Assembly: GCF_000381885.1 (NCBI RefSeq)
Contig: NZ_KB907215.1
Location: 240,454-304,453 of the forward strand
Origin: Actinomadura atramentaria DSM 43919
GTDB lineage: Bacteria > Actinomycetota > Actinomycetes > Streptosporangiales > Streptosporangiaceae
Direction of reading: 5' to 3'
Length of the DNA stretch: 64,000 nt
In this document: positions 7,524-16,500 of the stretch, piece by piece
How the letters are laid out: each line of letters opens with the position of its first letter
Numbering within the stretch: the first letter of the stretch is position 1
Made by a program: the position numbers and the translations under genes
The notes under the pieces: model-generated
What the model saw: only the letters and a program-made list of their open reading frames with translations
Database searches by the model: none
Told to the model about the DNA's origin: nothing

Positions 7524-7908
7524 CCGCTCCGTACGTCCGGGCCGTCCGCCGACCCGCCTCGCGTCCGGTCGTCGCGCTCGGCCGCGAGAGGCCAGCCCGT
7601 CCAGCCGCTCGACCGACCCGGCCGATCCTCACCGGGCCTGGCCAGGCGCGCCCTAGTTCAACTCCACCGTCCCGGCCAGCCGACCTTGCTTAGCCAGCCA
7701 GCCACGACTTCAGCCTGGCCTGTCTAGGGACGTCTGATCCTGTCCCGACCCGGCTAGCACTGACCATCCGCCCGCCCTGTCTTACCCGCCCCACCGATCG
7801 CCGGACTCGCGCGGCTCACCCGGCCCGCGCGGCTCCGGCCCCGCACCGTCCGTCCGATCGCGGACGCCGACGAAGCCGTCCGCCGCCCCGAGACGAGGAA
7901 CCCCGACC
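7524..7908. other. Gene-free stretch with GC-rich degenerate repeats
   Basis: About 385 bp of short CCGGCC/GACCC-type repeats. No frame gives a recognisable protein and no hairpin or promoter stands out. It presumably contains the promoter for the gene at 7909. Confidence 0.5.
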
Positions 7909-8568
7909 ATGTCCGCCTGTCCGCAGAAACAGTCCTGGAAGCCGCCGCTCCCCGCCGCACCGATGCAGATTCCAACGGCCGGGCGCGGCCCGGTCCCCTA
8001 CATCGCCGCGTGGTCGTCGGAAACCACACCCCCGTACCGGCTCGTCGTCCGGGGGAACCGCATCGCCTACGCCGACGAGAATCCCCTCGACCGGGACCGC
8101 GACGGCGTCCTGTGGGTCCGGACGGGGAACAGTCCGGGCCGGGGTCGGCCCGAGTTCGGGCGCGTCCACCACCTGCGGCAGCGGCGCGCCATGCGACGCC
8201 TCCTGTGCCAGGTGTGCGCGATGCCCTGCGGCACCGACGACGGCGGGCCGCTGTGGCTGCTGAACGACACCGAGTACACCGAGAACCCGTGGCCCGCGCC
8301 GATCGTCACCGCGCACCCGCCGATCTGCGTCCCGTGCGCCCGGCGGGCGGTGCGCTCGTGCCCGCACCTGCGGCCCGGCCACGTCGCCCTGCGCGCGGAG
8401 CGGTTCGCGCTCGCCGGGGTCCACGGCATCCTGCACACGCCGGACGGGCGGGGCAGGCTGGCCGTCGAGGCGGCGTCGGTCGGGTACGGCGATCGCCGGC
8501 TGCCGTGGGTGCGCGCCGCGCAGCTCCTCGTACGGCTGGACGAGTACACGCTCGTCCCCGTCGTGTGA
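7909..8568 (+). CDS. Cys-rich hypothetical protein, possible zinc-binding
   Basis: A 219-aa soluble protein with no recognised family. The first 90 residues include YRLVVRGNRIAYADENPLDR and DGVLWVR. The centre holds a four-cysteine arrangement: LLCQVCAMPCGTDDGG, then about 30 residues later PPICVPCARRAVRSCPHLRP. Paired CxxC/CxxC sites like these suggest a structural zinc site. The C-terminus (LPWVRAAQLLVRLDEYTLVP) looks helical. The ATG follows AGGAA by about 9 nt. It converges on the Pit gene, from which a perfect hairpin separates it. Confidence 0.7.
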   Translation: MSACPQKQSWKPPLPAAPMQIPTAGRGPVPYIAAWSSETTPPYRLVVRGNRIAYADENPLDRDRDGVLWVRTGNSPGRGRPEFGRVHHLRQRRAMRRLLCQVCAMPCGTDDGGPLWLLNDTEYTENPWPAPIVTAHPPICVPCARRAVRSCPHLRPGHVALRAERFALAGVHGILHTPDGRGRLAVEAASVGYGDRRLPWVRAAQLLVRLDEYTLVPVV

Positions 8569-8612
8569 CGGACCGGCGGGCCGCGCCGGGCGAACCCGCC
8601 GAGTTAACGAGA

Positions 8613-8640
8613 CGGCGGGCCGCCCGGAGGCGGCCCGCCG
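8613..8640. terminator. Bidirectional hairpin between convergent genes
   Basis: A perfect 12-bp stem (8613-8624 with 8629-8640) and a 4-nt loop CGGA lie between the stop of the Cys-rich gene and the stop of pit. There is no U-tract, as usual in high-GC actinomycetes; it should serve both strands. Confidence 0.85.
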
Positions 8641-8642
8641 GA

Positions 8643-9806
8643 TCAAGCACCGAAGAGGTGGACCAACCAATAGACGACAGCCGCGACGAGGGCGGCGGCG
8701 GGCATCGTCAGGACCCACGCGACGAGGATGTTGCCCGCGACGCCCCAGCGGACGGCGGACAGCCGCTTGGTCGCCCCCGAACCCATGATCGCGGCCGTGA
8801 CGGTGTGCGTCGTGGAGATTGGAGCGTGCCAGAGGTACGCGGCCGAGTACAGGATCAGCGAAGAGGTCGCTTCAGCGGCGAACGCCTTCGGCGGATCGAG
8901 CTCGATCACCTTGCGGCCCAGCGTCCGCATGATGCGCCAGCCGCCCGCGTACGTCCCGAGCGACAGCGCGCCCGCGCACGCGACGATGACCCACAGCGGC
9001 ACCGACTGCCCGTCCGAATGTCCCGTGACGACCAGCGCCAGCACAATGATGCCCATCGTCTTCTGCGCGTCCTGCAACCCGTGCCCGAGCGCCATCGACG
9101 ACGCCGACACCGTCTGCGCGATGCGGAACCGCCGCACGACACGGCTCGGGTTCGCCCGCCGGAAGATCCACAGGATCGCCACCATCACCCCGTACGCGAC
9201 GAGGAACCCGATGACGGGCGACACCACCATCGGCACCGCGACCTTGTCGACCACGGTGCTCCACCGCACCGACGAGGACGACGCGAGCCCCGCCCCGACG
9301 ACCCCGCCGATCAGCGCGTGCGACGACGACGACGGCAGCCCGAAGTACCAGGTGATGAGGTTCCAACTGATCGCGCCGAGCACTCCGGCCGCGACGACCG
9401 TCAGCCCGTGGAGCCCGCTCGGCGGCGTGATGACGTCGCTGATCGTCTTGGCGACCTCGACGCCGAGCAGCGCGCCCACCATGTTCATCACGGCGGCCAT
9501 GCCGAGCGCGACCTTGGGCCGCAGCGCCCGCGTCGACACCGATGTCGCGATGGCGTTCGCGGCGTCGTGGAACCCGTTGGTGTAGTCGAAGACGAGCGCG
9601 ACGACCACGACCAGGACGAGCACCGCCGCCTGCGCGTCCGAGCGGAGCCCGAGCGCGCCGAGCGCCATCACCAGCAGCACGCCGACCGGCAGCAGCAGCC
9701 AGAAGCGACGCGGCCCCCGCCGGGCCTGCTCGGCGAGCGACGGCTCCGGCGGGGCGGGCGGTCCGGGCGGATCGGCCACCGAGCCCGGCGACTTCCCGGC
9801 GCTCAC
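8643..9806 (-). CDS. pit: PiT-family low-affinity inorganic phosphate transporter
   Basis: A 387-aa membrane protein with about ten hydrophobic segments. It imports phosphate, usually as a metal-phosphate complex coupled to protons or cations. The PiT signatures are present in both halves: DYTNGFHDAANAIATSVSTR in the first third and ALGHGLQDAQKTMGIIVLAL in the second. GLPSSSSHALIGGVVGAG and APISTTHTVTAAIMG are the paired re-entrant-type motifs. The N-terminal 35 residues are Pro/Ala-rich and cytoplasmic. It overlaps the upstream DUF47 gene by 4 nt (ATGA), so the two are translationally coupled. Confidence 0.95.
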   Translation of the reverse strand: MSAGKSPGSVADPPGPPAPPEPSLAEQARRGPRRFWLLLPVGVLLVMALGALGLRSDAQAAVLVLVVVVALVFDYTNGFHDAANAIATSVSTRALRPKVALGMAAVMNMVGALLGVEVAKTISDVITPPSGLHGLTVVAAGVLGAISWNLITWYFGLPSSSSHALIGGVVGAGLASSSSVRWSTVVDKVAVPMVVSPVIGFLVAYGVMVAILWIFRRANPSRVVRRFRIAQTVSASSMALGHGLQDAQKTMGIIVLALVVTGHSDGQSVPLWVIVACAGALSLGTYAGGWRIMRTLGRKVIELDPPKAFAAEATSSLILYSAAYLWHAPISTTHTVTAAIMGSGATKRLSAVRWGVAGNILVAWVLTMPAAALVAAVVYWLVHLFGA

Positions 9807-10420
9807 GATTCCTTGACCGCGATGGTCTCGACGGTGTTGGCGACGTGCTCGAAGGCGTCGGCCGCGTCCTCCAGCCGGTCGATGACCTCCTTGAGCTTCA
9901 GGACGGTCAGCGTGTCGTACTCACCGCTGAACAGGTGCGCCAGCAGCTTGCGGTACACCTGGTCGCCCTGGTTCTCCAGGCGGTTGATCTCGATCCAGTA
10001 CTCGTTCAGCTCCTTCATGGAGCGCAGCCGGGGCATCGCCTCGGCGGTCAGCTCGGCGGCGCGCTCCAGGACCTCCACCATGTGGACGATCCCCTTGGGG
10101 AACTCCTCGATCTTGTAGAGGACGACCAGGTCGGCGGCCTCCTCCATCTCGTCCATGACGTCGTCGATGGACGAGGCGAGCTGGTAGATGTCCTCGCGGT
10201 CGAACGGCGTGATGAACGTTTCGTTCAGCCGCCGCATGATCGCGTGGGTCGCCTCGTCGCCCGCGTGCTCGCAGGCGCGCATCTTCTCGGCGATCGCCGC
10301 ACGATCGGCGCCGTCGCTGATGAGCTCCACGAGCAGCCTGGCGCCGGTGACCAGGTTGTTCGCCGAGTCGGCGAACATGTCGTAGAAGCTGTCCTCACGC
10401 GGCGTGAGACGCAAGCGCAC
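9803..10420 (-). CDS. DUF47 / PhoU-like Pit accessory protein
   Basis: A 205-aa all-helical cytoplasmic protein of the DUF47 (PhoU-related) family: FADSANNLVTGARLLVELI, CEHAGDEATHAIMRRLNETF, then ITPFDREDIYQLASSIDDVM with its acidic metal-binding residues. These proteins are nearly always encoded before a Pit transporter and are thought to control it or bind metals for it. The GTG at 10420 has AGGAG 6 nt upstream. With the 4-nt overlap into pit this is a two-gene operon. No PHO box was seen upstream, consistent with constitutive low-affinity uptake. Confidence 0.93.
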   Translation of the reverse strand: MRLRLTPREDSFYDMFADSANNLVTGARLLVELISDGADRAAIAEKMRACEHAGDEATHAIMRRLNETFITPFDREDIYQLASSIDDVMDEMEEAADLVVLYKIEEFPKGIVHMVEVLERAAELTAEAMPRLRSMKELNEYWIEINRLENQGDQVYRKLLAHLFSGEYDTLTVLKLKEVIDRLEDAADAFEHVANTVETIAVKES

Positions 10421-10830
10421 GTCGTTCTCCTGAAGTGCCGGAACAGTCCGCAGAGGATCGTAGGCGCTACCGGCCGTAAAAAGAACCTTTGCCCTGGCTT
10501 CGACCGGTGTCCACCGACCTCTCCACCTACAAGACTGCCCTAGATCACTCCGGGCACACCCCGGCGGCTCCCCCCGGTGCGCGCGAGCCGCGCCGAAACG
10601 CCGTCGCGCCGACGAGTCCGCGCGAGCACAGGTGAGATTGGTTACACCCCGTCCGGCGGTGGGCGCGGGACGTGCGGGACGCGCGTGGCGGACCGGTCCT
10701 CGCGGGCGTTCGCGGCACCCGGCGGCGGGGCCGCGGATCGGGGGATTTCGGCCGCATCCGGCCGCCGTTCCGGTGGGACCGGGACCGGCCGCGCCGCCGG
10801 GCGGCGCGGGCCGCCGCGGCGCGGGACGGG
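10421..10830. other. Gene-free stretch upstream of the DUF47-pit operon
   Basis: About 410 bp. The left part is the leader of the DUF47 gene, with a relatively AT-rich patch (AAAAAGAACC at about 10480) that may mark its promoter. The right part is GC-rich without a credible frame. Confidence 0.5.
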
Positions 10831-11001
10831 TCAGCGCGCGACGACCGCGCCCTCCTCGACGACGCCGAGCACGGAGTCGATCTCGGCGAGGGTCAGCGGA
10901 CCCTCGGCCTCGGCGACCGCGCTGAGCATCTCGGCGTACAGCTCGATCTCGTCGAGGGCGACGCGGTCGTGGACGCGCAGATCGAGGTTCTGCCGGTGCA
11001 T
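10831..11001 (-). CDS. 56-aa acidic small protein, unknown function
   Basis: A very short but convincing gene. AGGAGG lies 8 nt before the ATG at 11001. The product runs MHRQNLDLRVHDRVALDE, IELYAEMLSAVAEAEG, PLTLAEIDSVLGVVEE, then GAVVAR. The DEIELYAEML helix and the following LTLAEIDxVLGV segment resemble small actinomycete proteins I recall only as hypothetical. No signal peptide or cysteine. It lies 184 nt downstream of the giant AAA gene on the same strand. The codon pattern fits a coding frame; the short length limits certainty. Confidence 0.7.
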   Translation of the reverse strand: MHRQNLDLRVHDRVALDEIELYAEMLSAVAEAEGPLTLAEIDSVLGVVEEGAVVAR

Positions 11002-11185
11002 CGCGTCCACCTCCTGGTCGGCCCCGCCGTCGCGCGGGGCGCTGGGTGGCGCGCCCGCCGCCCGGGGCGCTCCTGAACGTCAGGCTACGCGCCGGTCCGC
11101 GCCGCGCACATGGCCCATGAGTGCCATTCCCGGGCGGGCGGCGGCATGGTCCGGACGGGCCACCGTCAACCAGTCAAATCGGACG

Positions 11186-14100
11186 TCAACCACGTTGGTG
11201 GAAGTCCCCCAGCATCCGCTCCAGCGGCGTCGCGGGCAGGTCGGACGCCGTCAGCCGCGCTACCGTCGCCGCGTTCACGTCCGCGCCCGCGAGCCGGGCC
11301 GCCTGCCGCGCGACGGTCTGCTCGAACAGCGTCCGGACCGTCCGCGCGTAGGCGAACGCCGGATCGCCGCGCATCGCCTCGAAGCGGTTGAGCAGCTCGG
11401 CGCGCAGCTCCTCGTCCAGGACGTACAGGTCGCGTTCGGCGTACTGCTGGAAGAGCAGGACCAGGTCGCGGTCGCCCATGCCGGTGAACTCCAGCCGCCG
11501 CGCGAACTCGCCGCGGAAGACCGGGTTCCCGGCGAGGAAACCGTCCATCTCGGCGGACGGGCCTGTGCAGACGAGCATGAACCGGTCGCCGCGGGCCGCG
11601 AGGACGGCGCGCAGCTCGTCCACGACGGCGGGCGCGCGGTCCAGCCGGTCCGCCTCCTGCACCACCAGGACGCCGCCGAGCGCCTGGTCGGCCATCGCGG
11701 CGACGCGCGCCTCGGTGTCCGCGCGGTCGCGGCCCGCCAGGTGGACGGGGCGGCACGCGACGACGTGCCCGGACTCCAGCAGCCCGAACGCCGCGTAGAT
11801 GCCGCCGAGCAGGCCCGCGACGGTCGTCTTGCCCGTGCCGGGCGCGCCGGTGAACAGCAGGTGCAGCGGCTCGCCGCCGCCGACGCCGTGCCGACGCCGC
11901 CCGGCCGCCGTCTCCGCGCGCTCCACCAGGTCGCGGACGGTCTCCTTGACGTCCTCCAAGCCGGTCAGCGCGTCCAGCCGCGACAGGTAGCCGTCGATGT
12001 CGCCGGGCGGGCGCAGCGCCGGCTCGATGCTCTCCGCGACGCCCGCGAGATCCTGCGCGGACAGCACCAGGCGGTCCCGGGACGCGCCCGCGCGCTCCAG
12101 ATGGCGGCGGCACGCCTGGTCCAGGTACGCCTCGACGAGCCGCGCGTTGACCAGGTCGCCGGGGCCGCGCAGCCGCTCCAGGTCGGCGCGGGCCGCCTCC
12201 AGGGCGTCCGGGCCGACCGTGACGCGGCGCTCGTCGGCGAGCAGGTTGAGCAGCGTCATCCGGGGATCGACGCCGGTGAAGTCCGGCAGGCGGTAGACGC
12301 GGAACGCCTCGGCCAGCCGGGGATGGTCGCGGCGCAGCCGCTGGTAGGCGCGCGGGTCGCAGGTCGCGACGAGCGGGACGGCGTTCGTCGGATCGCGCCG
12401 CGCGCGGCGCACCGCGGCGGCGGCCGCCACCGGGTCCGCCGAACCGGTCACCGCCGCGTCGAACCGCTCGAACAGCACCGCCGGGCCGTCGCCCGACACC
12501 AGCGCGGCGAGGCGGTCGGGCGGCGCGTCCCGGACGTCCTCGGCCTCGTGGGCGCGCAGCGCGCCGTCGCCGTGGCCCGCGTCGGCCATCGTCAGCGCGA
12601 CGAGCCGCGCCAGCCGCCGCTGCCCCGTGTGCGGCGCCCCGACGAGCAGGACGCTCGGCACGCCGGACCGCACGCCCGGCCGCCCGTCCACGCGGGTGCC
12701 CGCGCCGTCGTCGCCCGCCAGCGCGTTCCACGCCTCGACCTGCTCGCGGACCTCGCCGAGCAGGACGGCCGCGTCCTCCGGGCCCGACATGAACACGATG
12801 CCGTAACGCTCCACGACGCGGCGCTCGCTGCGGTCGCGCGGGGGCGGGATCTCCGCGACGGGCGTCTCCGGGGCGGGAGTGTCGTCCAGGAAATCGAAGC
12901 TGCCCATCATCGTCTCGGACATGATCCGCGTGCCGGGCGGGGGTTCGCGGGTCGTCGGCGGGGCGGGCTCGACGCCCGCCTCGTCGGGGGCCCCGCCGGA
13001 CAGGACGCGGGTGCGCGGCGGGCCGGACGGGCCGGGGCGCGGCGGGACGGGCGCGCCGCGCGGGGGGCCGTCCACGCGGGTGCCGTCGGCGTCGAACGGC
13101 TCGTCGGGCGCGGTGTCGTCTTCCGTGCCGGGCGCGGGCTGCTGGAGGTACTGCGGGGGCGCGGACGGGCCGCCGGGTTGGTCGCCGAGTTGGTCGGGCT
13201 GGCCGGGCTGGCCCTGCTGCGCGCCAGGCTGATAGCCGGGCTGCCGGCCCTGTTGACCGGGCAGCCCGCCTGGCTGCCGGCCCTGCTGCACGCCGGGCTG
13301 GTGACCGGGCTGACCGGACGGTCCGCCGGGCTGGCCCGGCTGCCCGCCGGGCTGCTGGCCGGACGGCATGCCGGACTGATGGCTGTGCTGCTGGCCGGGC
13401 TGCGCGCCGGGCTGGCCGGGCTGGCCGAAGCCGAGCGCCGTGTACGGCGGCGCGATGTCGCCCTCGGGCTCGGGTTCCGGCTGCGGCCCCGCCGCGACGG
13501 GCGGCCGGTCGGGCGCGGCACCGCCGGACCGCCCGAAGCCGAGCGCGGTGTAAGGCGGCGCGAACCCGCCGTCCCCGGCCTCGCGCGTCGCCTCCGCGCC
13601 GGGCGCGTTCGCGTCGGATGCCCCGGCCCCGGGCGCGCCCGGCCCGCGACCAGGCGATCCATGACCGGGCGCACCGGAACCAGGCGTCCCCTGGCCAAGT
13701 CCTCCAACCCCCGGCCCGACCTGACCAGGCCCGCCGTAACCGGGCGCGCCAACGCCAGGCGCGTCCGCACCCGGAACGCCCGCCCCAGGCACCCCGTAGC
13801 CAGGCGCAGCGCCAGGCCCGTCCGCACCGGCCACGCCATAACCCGGCGCGACGCCAGACCCATCCTGACCAGGCACGCCATAACCCGGCGCAGCGCCAAG
13901 CCCATCCTGACCAGGCACCCCGGCCCCAGGCACCCCGTAACCGGGCGCCCCAGCCCCGTCCTGGCCGGGCGCCCCGGCCCCCGGCGCGCCGTACCCGGCC
14001 CACCCGGGCGCGTCACCCGGCGCGGGCATGCCGAACTCCGCCCGTCCCGGCTCGGCGGCCGGCCCCGGCGGCACCGCGCCCGGCGGCGGCACGAGCCCCG

Positions 14101-15658
14101 GCTGCTGGTTCCCCGCCACGGGCGGCTGCACGAACGGGCGGCCCGGCTGGTCCGGAACGGCCGGGGGCGGCGGCGTCCCCGGCGCGAACCCCGGCCGCGA
14201 CTGCGCGCTCTGCGGCTGCTGCGGCGGCTTCGGCGGCGCGGGCGGCGTGATGGTCGTGGACCGCGCGGTGGCGCGCGCCCGGTCCCGGCCGACGATGCCC
14301 GCGATGATCGCCGTAGGGACGGGGAAGCCGCGCGGCCGCGCGGGCATCCCGGCCGCGCGGCACCACGCGAGGTCCATCGCGTAGACGGCGGCGAGCAGCG
14401 CCTCCTCGGCGGCCTGCCCGCCGCGCCGCACCGAGGACGCGAGCGGCTCGGCGAGGCGCATGTCGTCCGGCCACAGCCGCCGCAGCGGATGGCCGGGTCC
14501 GGCCAGCACCGCCTCGACGGTGTAGCGCAGTTCGGCGTCGAGCCACTGGGCCGTCTCGGTGACGACGTTCGCGCGGACGACCGACAGGTCCGCCGCCAGC
14601 AGCGCCGCCGCGACGAGCCGGGGCTCGACGAACTCGGGCGCGGCCGGGTCGCCCGTGTGGTCGGCCAGCGCCTCGGCCGTCGAGTAGAACTCGTGCCGGA
14701 ACGCGTCGCCGGGCGACATCTCGCCGCGCAGCGACGCGACGGCGCGCCACGGGCAGCGCGTCATCCACTGCTGCGCGACGGCCGCGTCGCCGTACGGGAG
14801 CGCGCCGTAGTCGACGGTCGGGCTGCCGAGCGTCGGCGCGAGGATCTCCAGCAGCGCGTCGGCGCGCAGCCGGAGCCGCGGGTCCTCGCGCAGCGCGTTC
14901 GCGACCGCCCACATCGTCCGCAGCACGACGATGGCCGCCTCGACGCGGCTCGCGCGCAGCCGCTCGGTGTACGGGCGGACGAGCGTTTCCAGCGTCGGCG
15001 GCGTCAGCCAGCGCGGCCCGTCCACCTTCGGCAGCGGCCGGGAGCGGTACGGGCCCCACAGGTCCAGCATCTCGGCGTCGCGGCGCGCGTCGAAGACGGG
15101 CGTGACGCAGCAGAACAGCAGCACGTCCCACGCGGCGACGACCGTCGAGGGCACGTGCCGCGCGAACTCCGGGCGGGCGTGCGGGTAGTCGGCGGCGGGC
15201 AGCGCCGCCGCGGCCTCGACCGTCGCGCGGACGCGGTCGGTCAGCGCGGGCGCGAACCCGGTGCCGAGGAACGGCCGCGGCGCGGGCGGCGGCGTCTCGA
15301 ACCCGCCGTTGGCCGGGACGACGTGCGGCGGCAGCGGCGGGAACACCGCGCCGACCTCGCTCGCGGGCCGCGCGGCCGCCCGCGTCGCCGGGTTGAGCGG
15401 CGGCGGGCACAGGAACCACTGCCGCCCGCCCGGGTTCATCCGGTACCAGCGCGCCCACGCGCCGAACACCCAGCCGGTGCCCTCGGGCAGGACGAGGACG
15501 CGCCCCGCGATCAGCTGCTGGCGCTGCTGCAGGGGCGCCGTCGGCCACCACGGCGCGGCGACCAGCGCGCGCGTGTCGGCCTCGGCCGCCGCGAACGCGT
15601 CGCCCCCCGCACGGGGGCTGGGCGGCGGAGCACTGCCATAGCCCGGTCCCCACACCAC
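11186..15658 (-). CDS. Giant double-AAA protein with Gly/Pro-rich repeats (CbxX/EccA-like C-terminus)
   Basis: A 1490-aa protein in four parts. Residues 1 to about 455 form a conserved-looking N-terminal region with no motif I know (WVFGAWARWYRMNPGGRQWF near the start). Then a long Gly/Pro/Gln-rich region repeats APGYGVPGAGVPGQDG-type units and carries two copies of APPYTALGFG. Next is a degenerate ATPase-like domain whose P-loop reads GAPHTGQRRL, lacking the GKT lysine. Last is a CbxX/CfqX-type AAA domain: LTGLEDVKETVRDLV, Walker A GAPGTGKTT near residue 1271-1279, Walker B VLVVQEADR with Q where D is usual, and C-terminal helices. EccA of type VII secretion has the same ATPase class. It starts at GTG, 40 nt after the carbonic anhydrase gene. 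Confidence 0.85.
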   Translation of the reverse strand: MVWGPGYGSAPPPSPRAGGDAFAAAEADTRALVAAPWWPTAPLQQRQQLIAGRVLVLPEGTGWVFGAWARWYRMNPGGRQWFLCPPPLNPATRAAARPASEVGAVFPPLPPHVVPANGGFETPPPAPRPFLGTGFAPALTDRVRATVEAAAALPAADYPHARPEFARHVPSTVVAAWDVLLFCCVTPVFDARRDAEMLDLWGPYRSRPLPKVDGPRWLTPPTLETLVRPYTERLRASRVEAAIVVLRTMWAVANALREDPRLRLRADALLEILAPTLGSPTVDYGALPYGDAAVAQQWMTRCPWRAVASLRGEMSPGDAFRHEFYSTAEALADHTGDPAAPEFVEPRLVAAALLAADLSVVRANVVTETAQWLDAELRYTVEAVLAGPGHPLRRLWPDDMRLAEPLASSVRRGGQAAEEALLAAVYAMDLAWCRAAGMPARPRGFPVPTAIIAGIVGRDRARATARSTTITPPAPPKPPQQPQSAQSRPGFAPGTPPPPAVPDQPGRPFVQPPVAGNQQPGLVPPPGAVPPGPAAEPGRAEFGMPAPGDAPGWAGYGAPGAGAPGQDGAGAPGYGVPGAGVPGQDGLGAAPGYGVPGQDGSGVAPGYGVAGADGPGAAPGYGVPGAGVPGADAPGVGAPGYGGPGQVGPGVGGLGQGTPGSGAPGHGSPGRGPGAPGAGASDANAPGAEATREAGDGGFAPPYTALGFGRSGGAAPDRPPVAAGPQPEPEPEGDIAPPYTALGFGQPGQPGAQPGQQHSHQSGMPSGQQPGGQPGQPGGPSGQPGHQPGVQQGRQPGGLPGQQGRQPGYQPGAQQGQPGQPDQLGDQPGGPSAPPQYLQQPAPGTEDDTAPDEPFDADGTRVDGPPRGAPVPPRPGPSGPPRTRVLSGGAPDEAGVEPAPPTTREPPPGTRIMSETMMGSFDFLDDTPAPETPVAEIPPPRDRSERRVVERYGIVFMSGPEDAAVLLGEVREQVEAWNALAGDDGAGTRVDGRPGVRSGVPSVLLVGAPHTGQRRLARLVALTMADAGHGDGALRAHEAEDVRDAPPDRLAALVSGDGPAVLFERFDAAVTGSADPVAAAAAVRRARRDPTNAVPLVATCDPRAYQRLRRDHPRLAEAFRVYRLPDFTGVDPRMTLLNLLADERRVTVGPDALEAARADLERLRGPGDLVNARLVEAYLDQACRRHLERAGASRDRLVLSAQDLAGVAESIEPALRPPGDIDGYLSRLDALTGLEDVKETVRDLVERAETAAGRRRHGVGGGEPLHLLFTGAPGTGKTTVAGLLGGIYAAFGLLESGHVVACRPVHLAGRDRADTEARVAAMADQALGGVLVVQEADRLDRAPAVVDELRAVLAARGDRFMLVCTGPSAEMDGFLAGNPVFRGEFARRLEFTGMGDRDLVLLFQQYAERDLYVLDEELRAELLNRFEAMRGDPAFAYARTVRTLFEQTVARQAARLAGADVNAATVARLTASDLPATPLERMLGDFHQRG

Positions 15659-15698
15659 CCGGTCATCGTAGCCAGAGCGCCGGACTCGCCCCTTTTCG

Positions 15699-16223
15699 TC
15701 AGCTCCAGACGGCGCGCGCGTGCCGTTCGGCCTTCTCCATGTAGACCTTCGGCGTGTACTCCAGGACGAGCCGGTCGTCGTCGGTCAGCTCGCGGACGAC
15801 CTTGCCGGGCGCGCCCGCGACGAGCACGCCGGACGGGAAGCTCTTGCCGGGCGTCACGAGCGCGCCCGCCGCGACGAGCGTGTGCGCGCCGATCCGCGCG
15901 CCGTTCAGCACGACCGCGCCGATCCCGATCAGCGCGCCCGTCTCGATGTGCGCGCCGTGGACCATCGCCTTGTGGCCCAGGCTGACGCGGTCCTCCAGGA
16001 CGGCCGGGAAGCCGGGGTCGGCGTGCAGGCAGCTCAGGTCCTGGATGTTGACCTCGTCGCCGACGACGACCTCCGCGTCCTCGGCGCGCAGCACCGAGCC
16101 GTACCAGACGCTGGACCGCCGGCCCAGCCGAACCTTCCCGACGACCACCGCGTTCGGGGCGATCCACGCCCCGGGGTGGATGTCGGGCGCGTCGTCGTCG
16201 AGAGAACCCACGTAGCCGCTCAT
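15699..16223 (-). CDS. Gamma-class carbonic anhydrase family protein
   Basis: A 174-aa left-handed beta-helix protein built from hexapeptide repeats (APNAVVVGKVRLG, NGARIGAHTLVAAGALVTPG). Zinc ligands of the gamma-CA family are in place: His67 in CLHADPGF and His84/His89 in LGHKAMVHG. The protein would form a trimer with metal at the subunit interfaces and may hydrate CO2 or act on acyl-thioesters, as relatives PaaY and YrdA do. The ATG at 16223 gives MSGYVGSLDDDAPDIHPGAW, a normal family N-terminus. It may be cotranscribed with the giant AAA gene 40 nt downstream. Confidence 0.9.
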   Translation of the reverse strand: MSGYVGSLDDDAPDIHPGAWIAPNAVVVGKVRLGRRSSVWYGSVLRAEDAEVVVGDEVNIQDLSCLHADPGFPAVLEDRVSLGHKAMVHGAHIETGALIGIGAVVLNGARIGAHTLVAAGALVTPGKSFPSGVLVAGAPGKVVRELTDDDRLVLEYTPKVYMEKAERHARAVWS

Positions 16224-16500
16224 GGACGCGATCGTAGGACCCGCCGCGCCGCGCCCCCACGCCGGGACGGCACGCGAGATCTACGGAAATTCGCTAGTTT
16301 GCGGACACGTCCCGGATGAAGAAACGGCAGCAAGAACGGTGTTCCGGTTGCGCGAATAGGGGTGGACCGGACAAGGTCGAGGGTGCCGTTCTCTCAATCG
16401 TGTCCGCCCCGCAGGGGCGGCGTGGATCGCGGGCGGGGCGGCGAGGACCGCAACCGAACCCTGGCGGGGTGATCCCCCCGCCGACGACCCCCAAGGCATC

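Noticed and set aside
10545-10757. 70-codon minus-strand frame
   Set aside because: Arg/Pro-rich, no ribosome site, no homology recalled.
10577-15985. 1802-codon plus-strand open frame
   Set aside because: Opposite the giant AAA gene. It has no start signal or domains, its composition is that expected of a GC-bias shadow, and the minus strand has clear Walker motifs.
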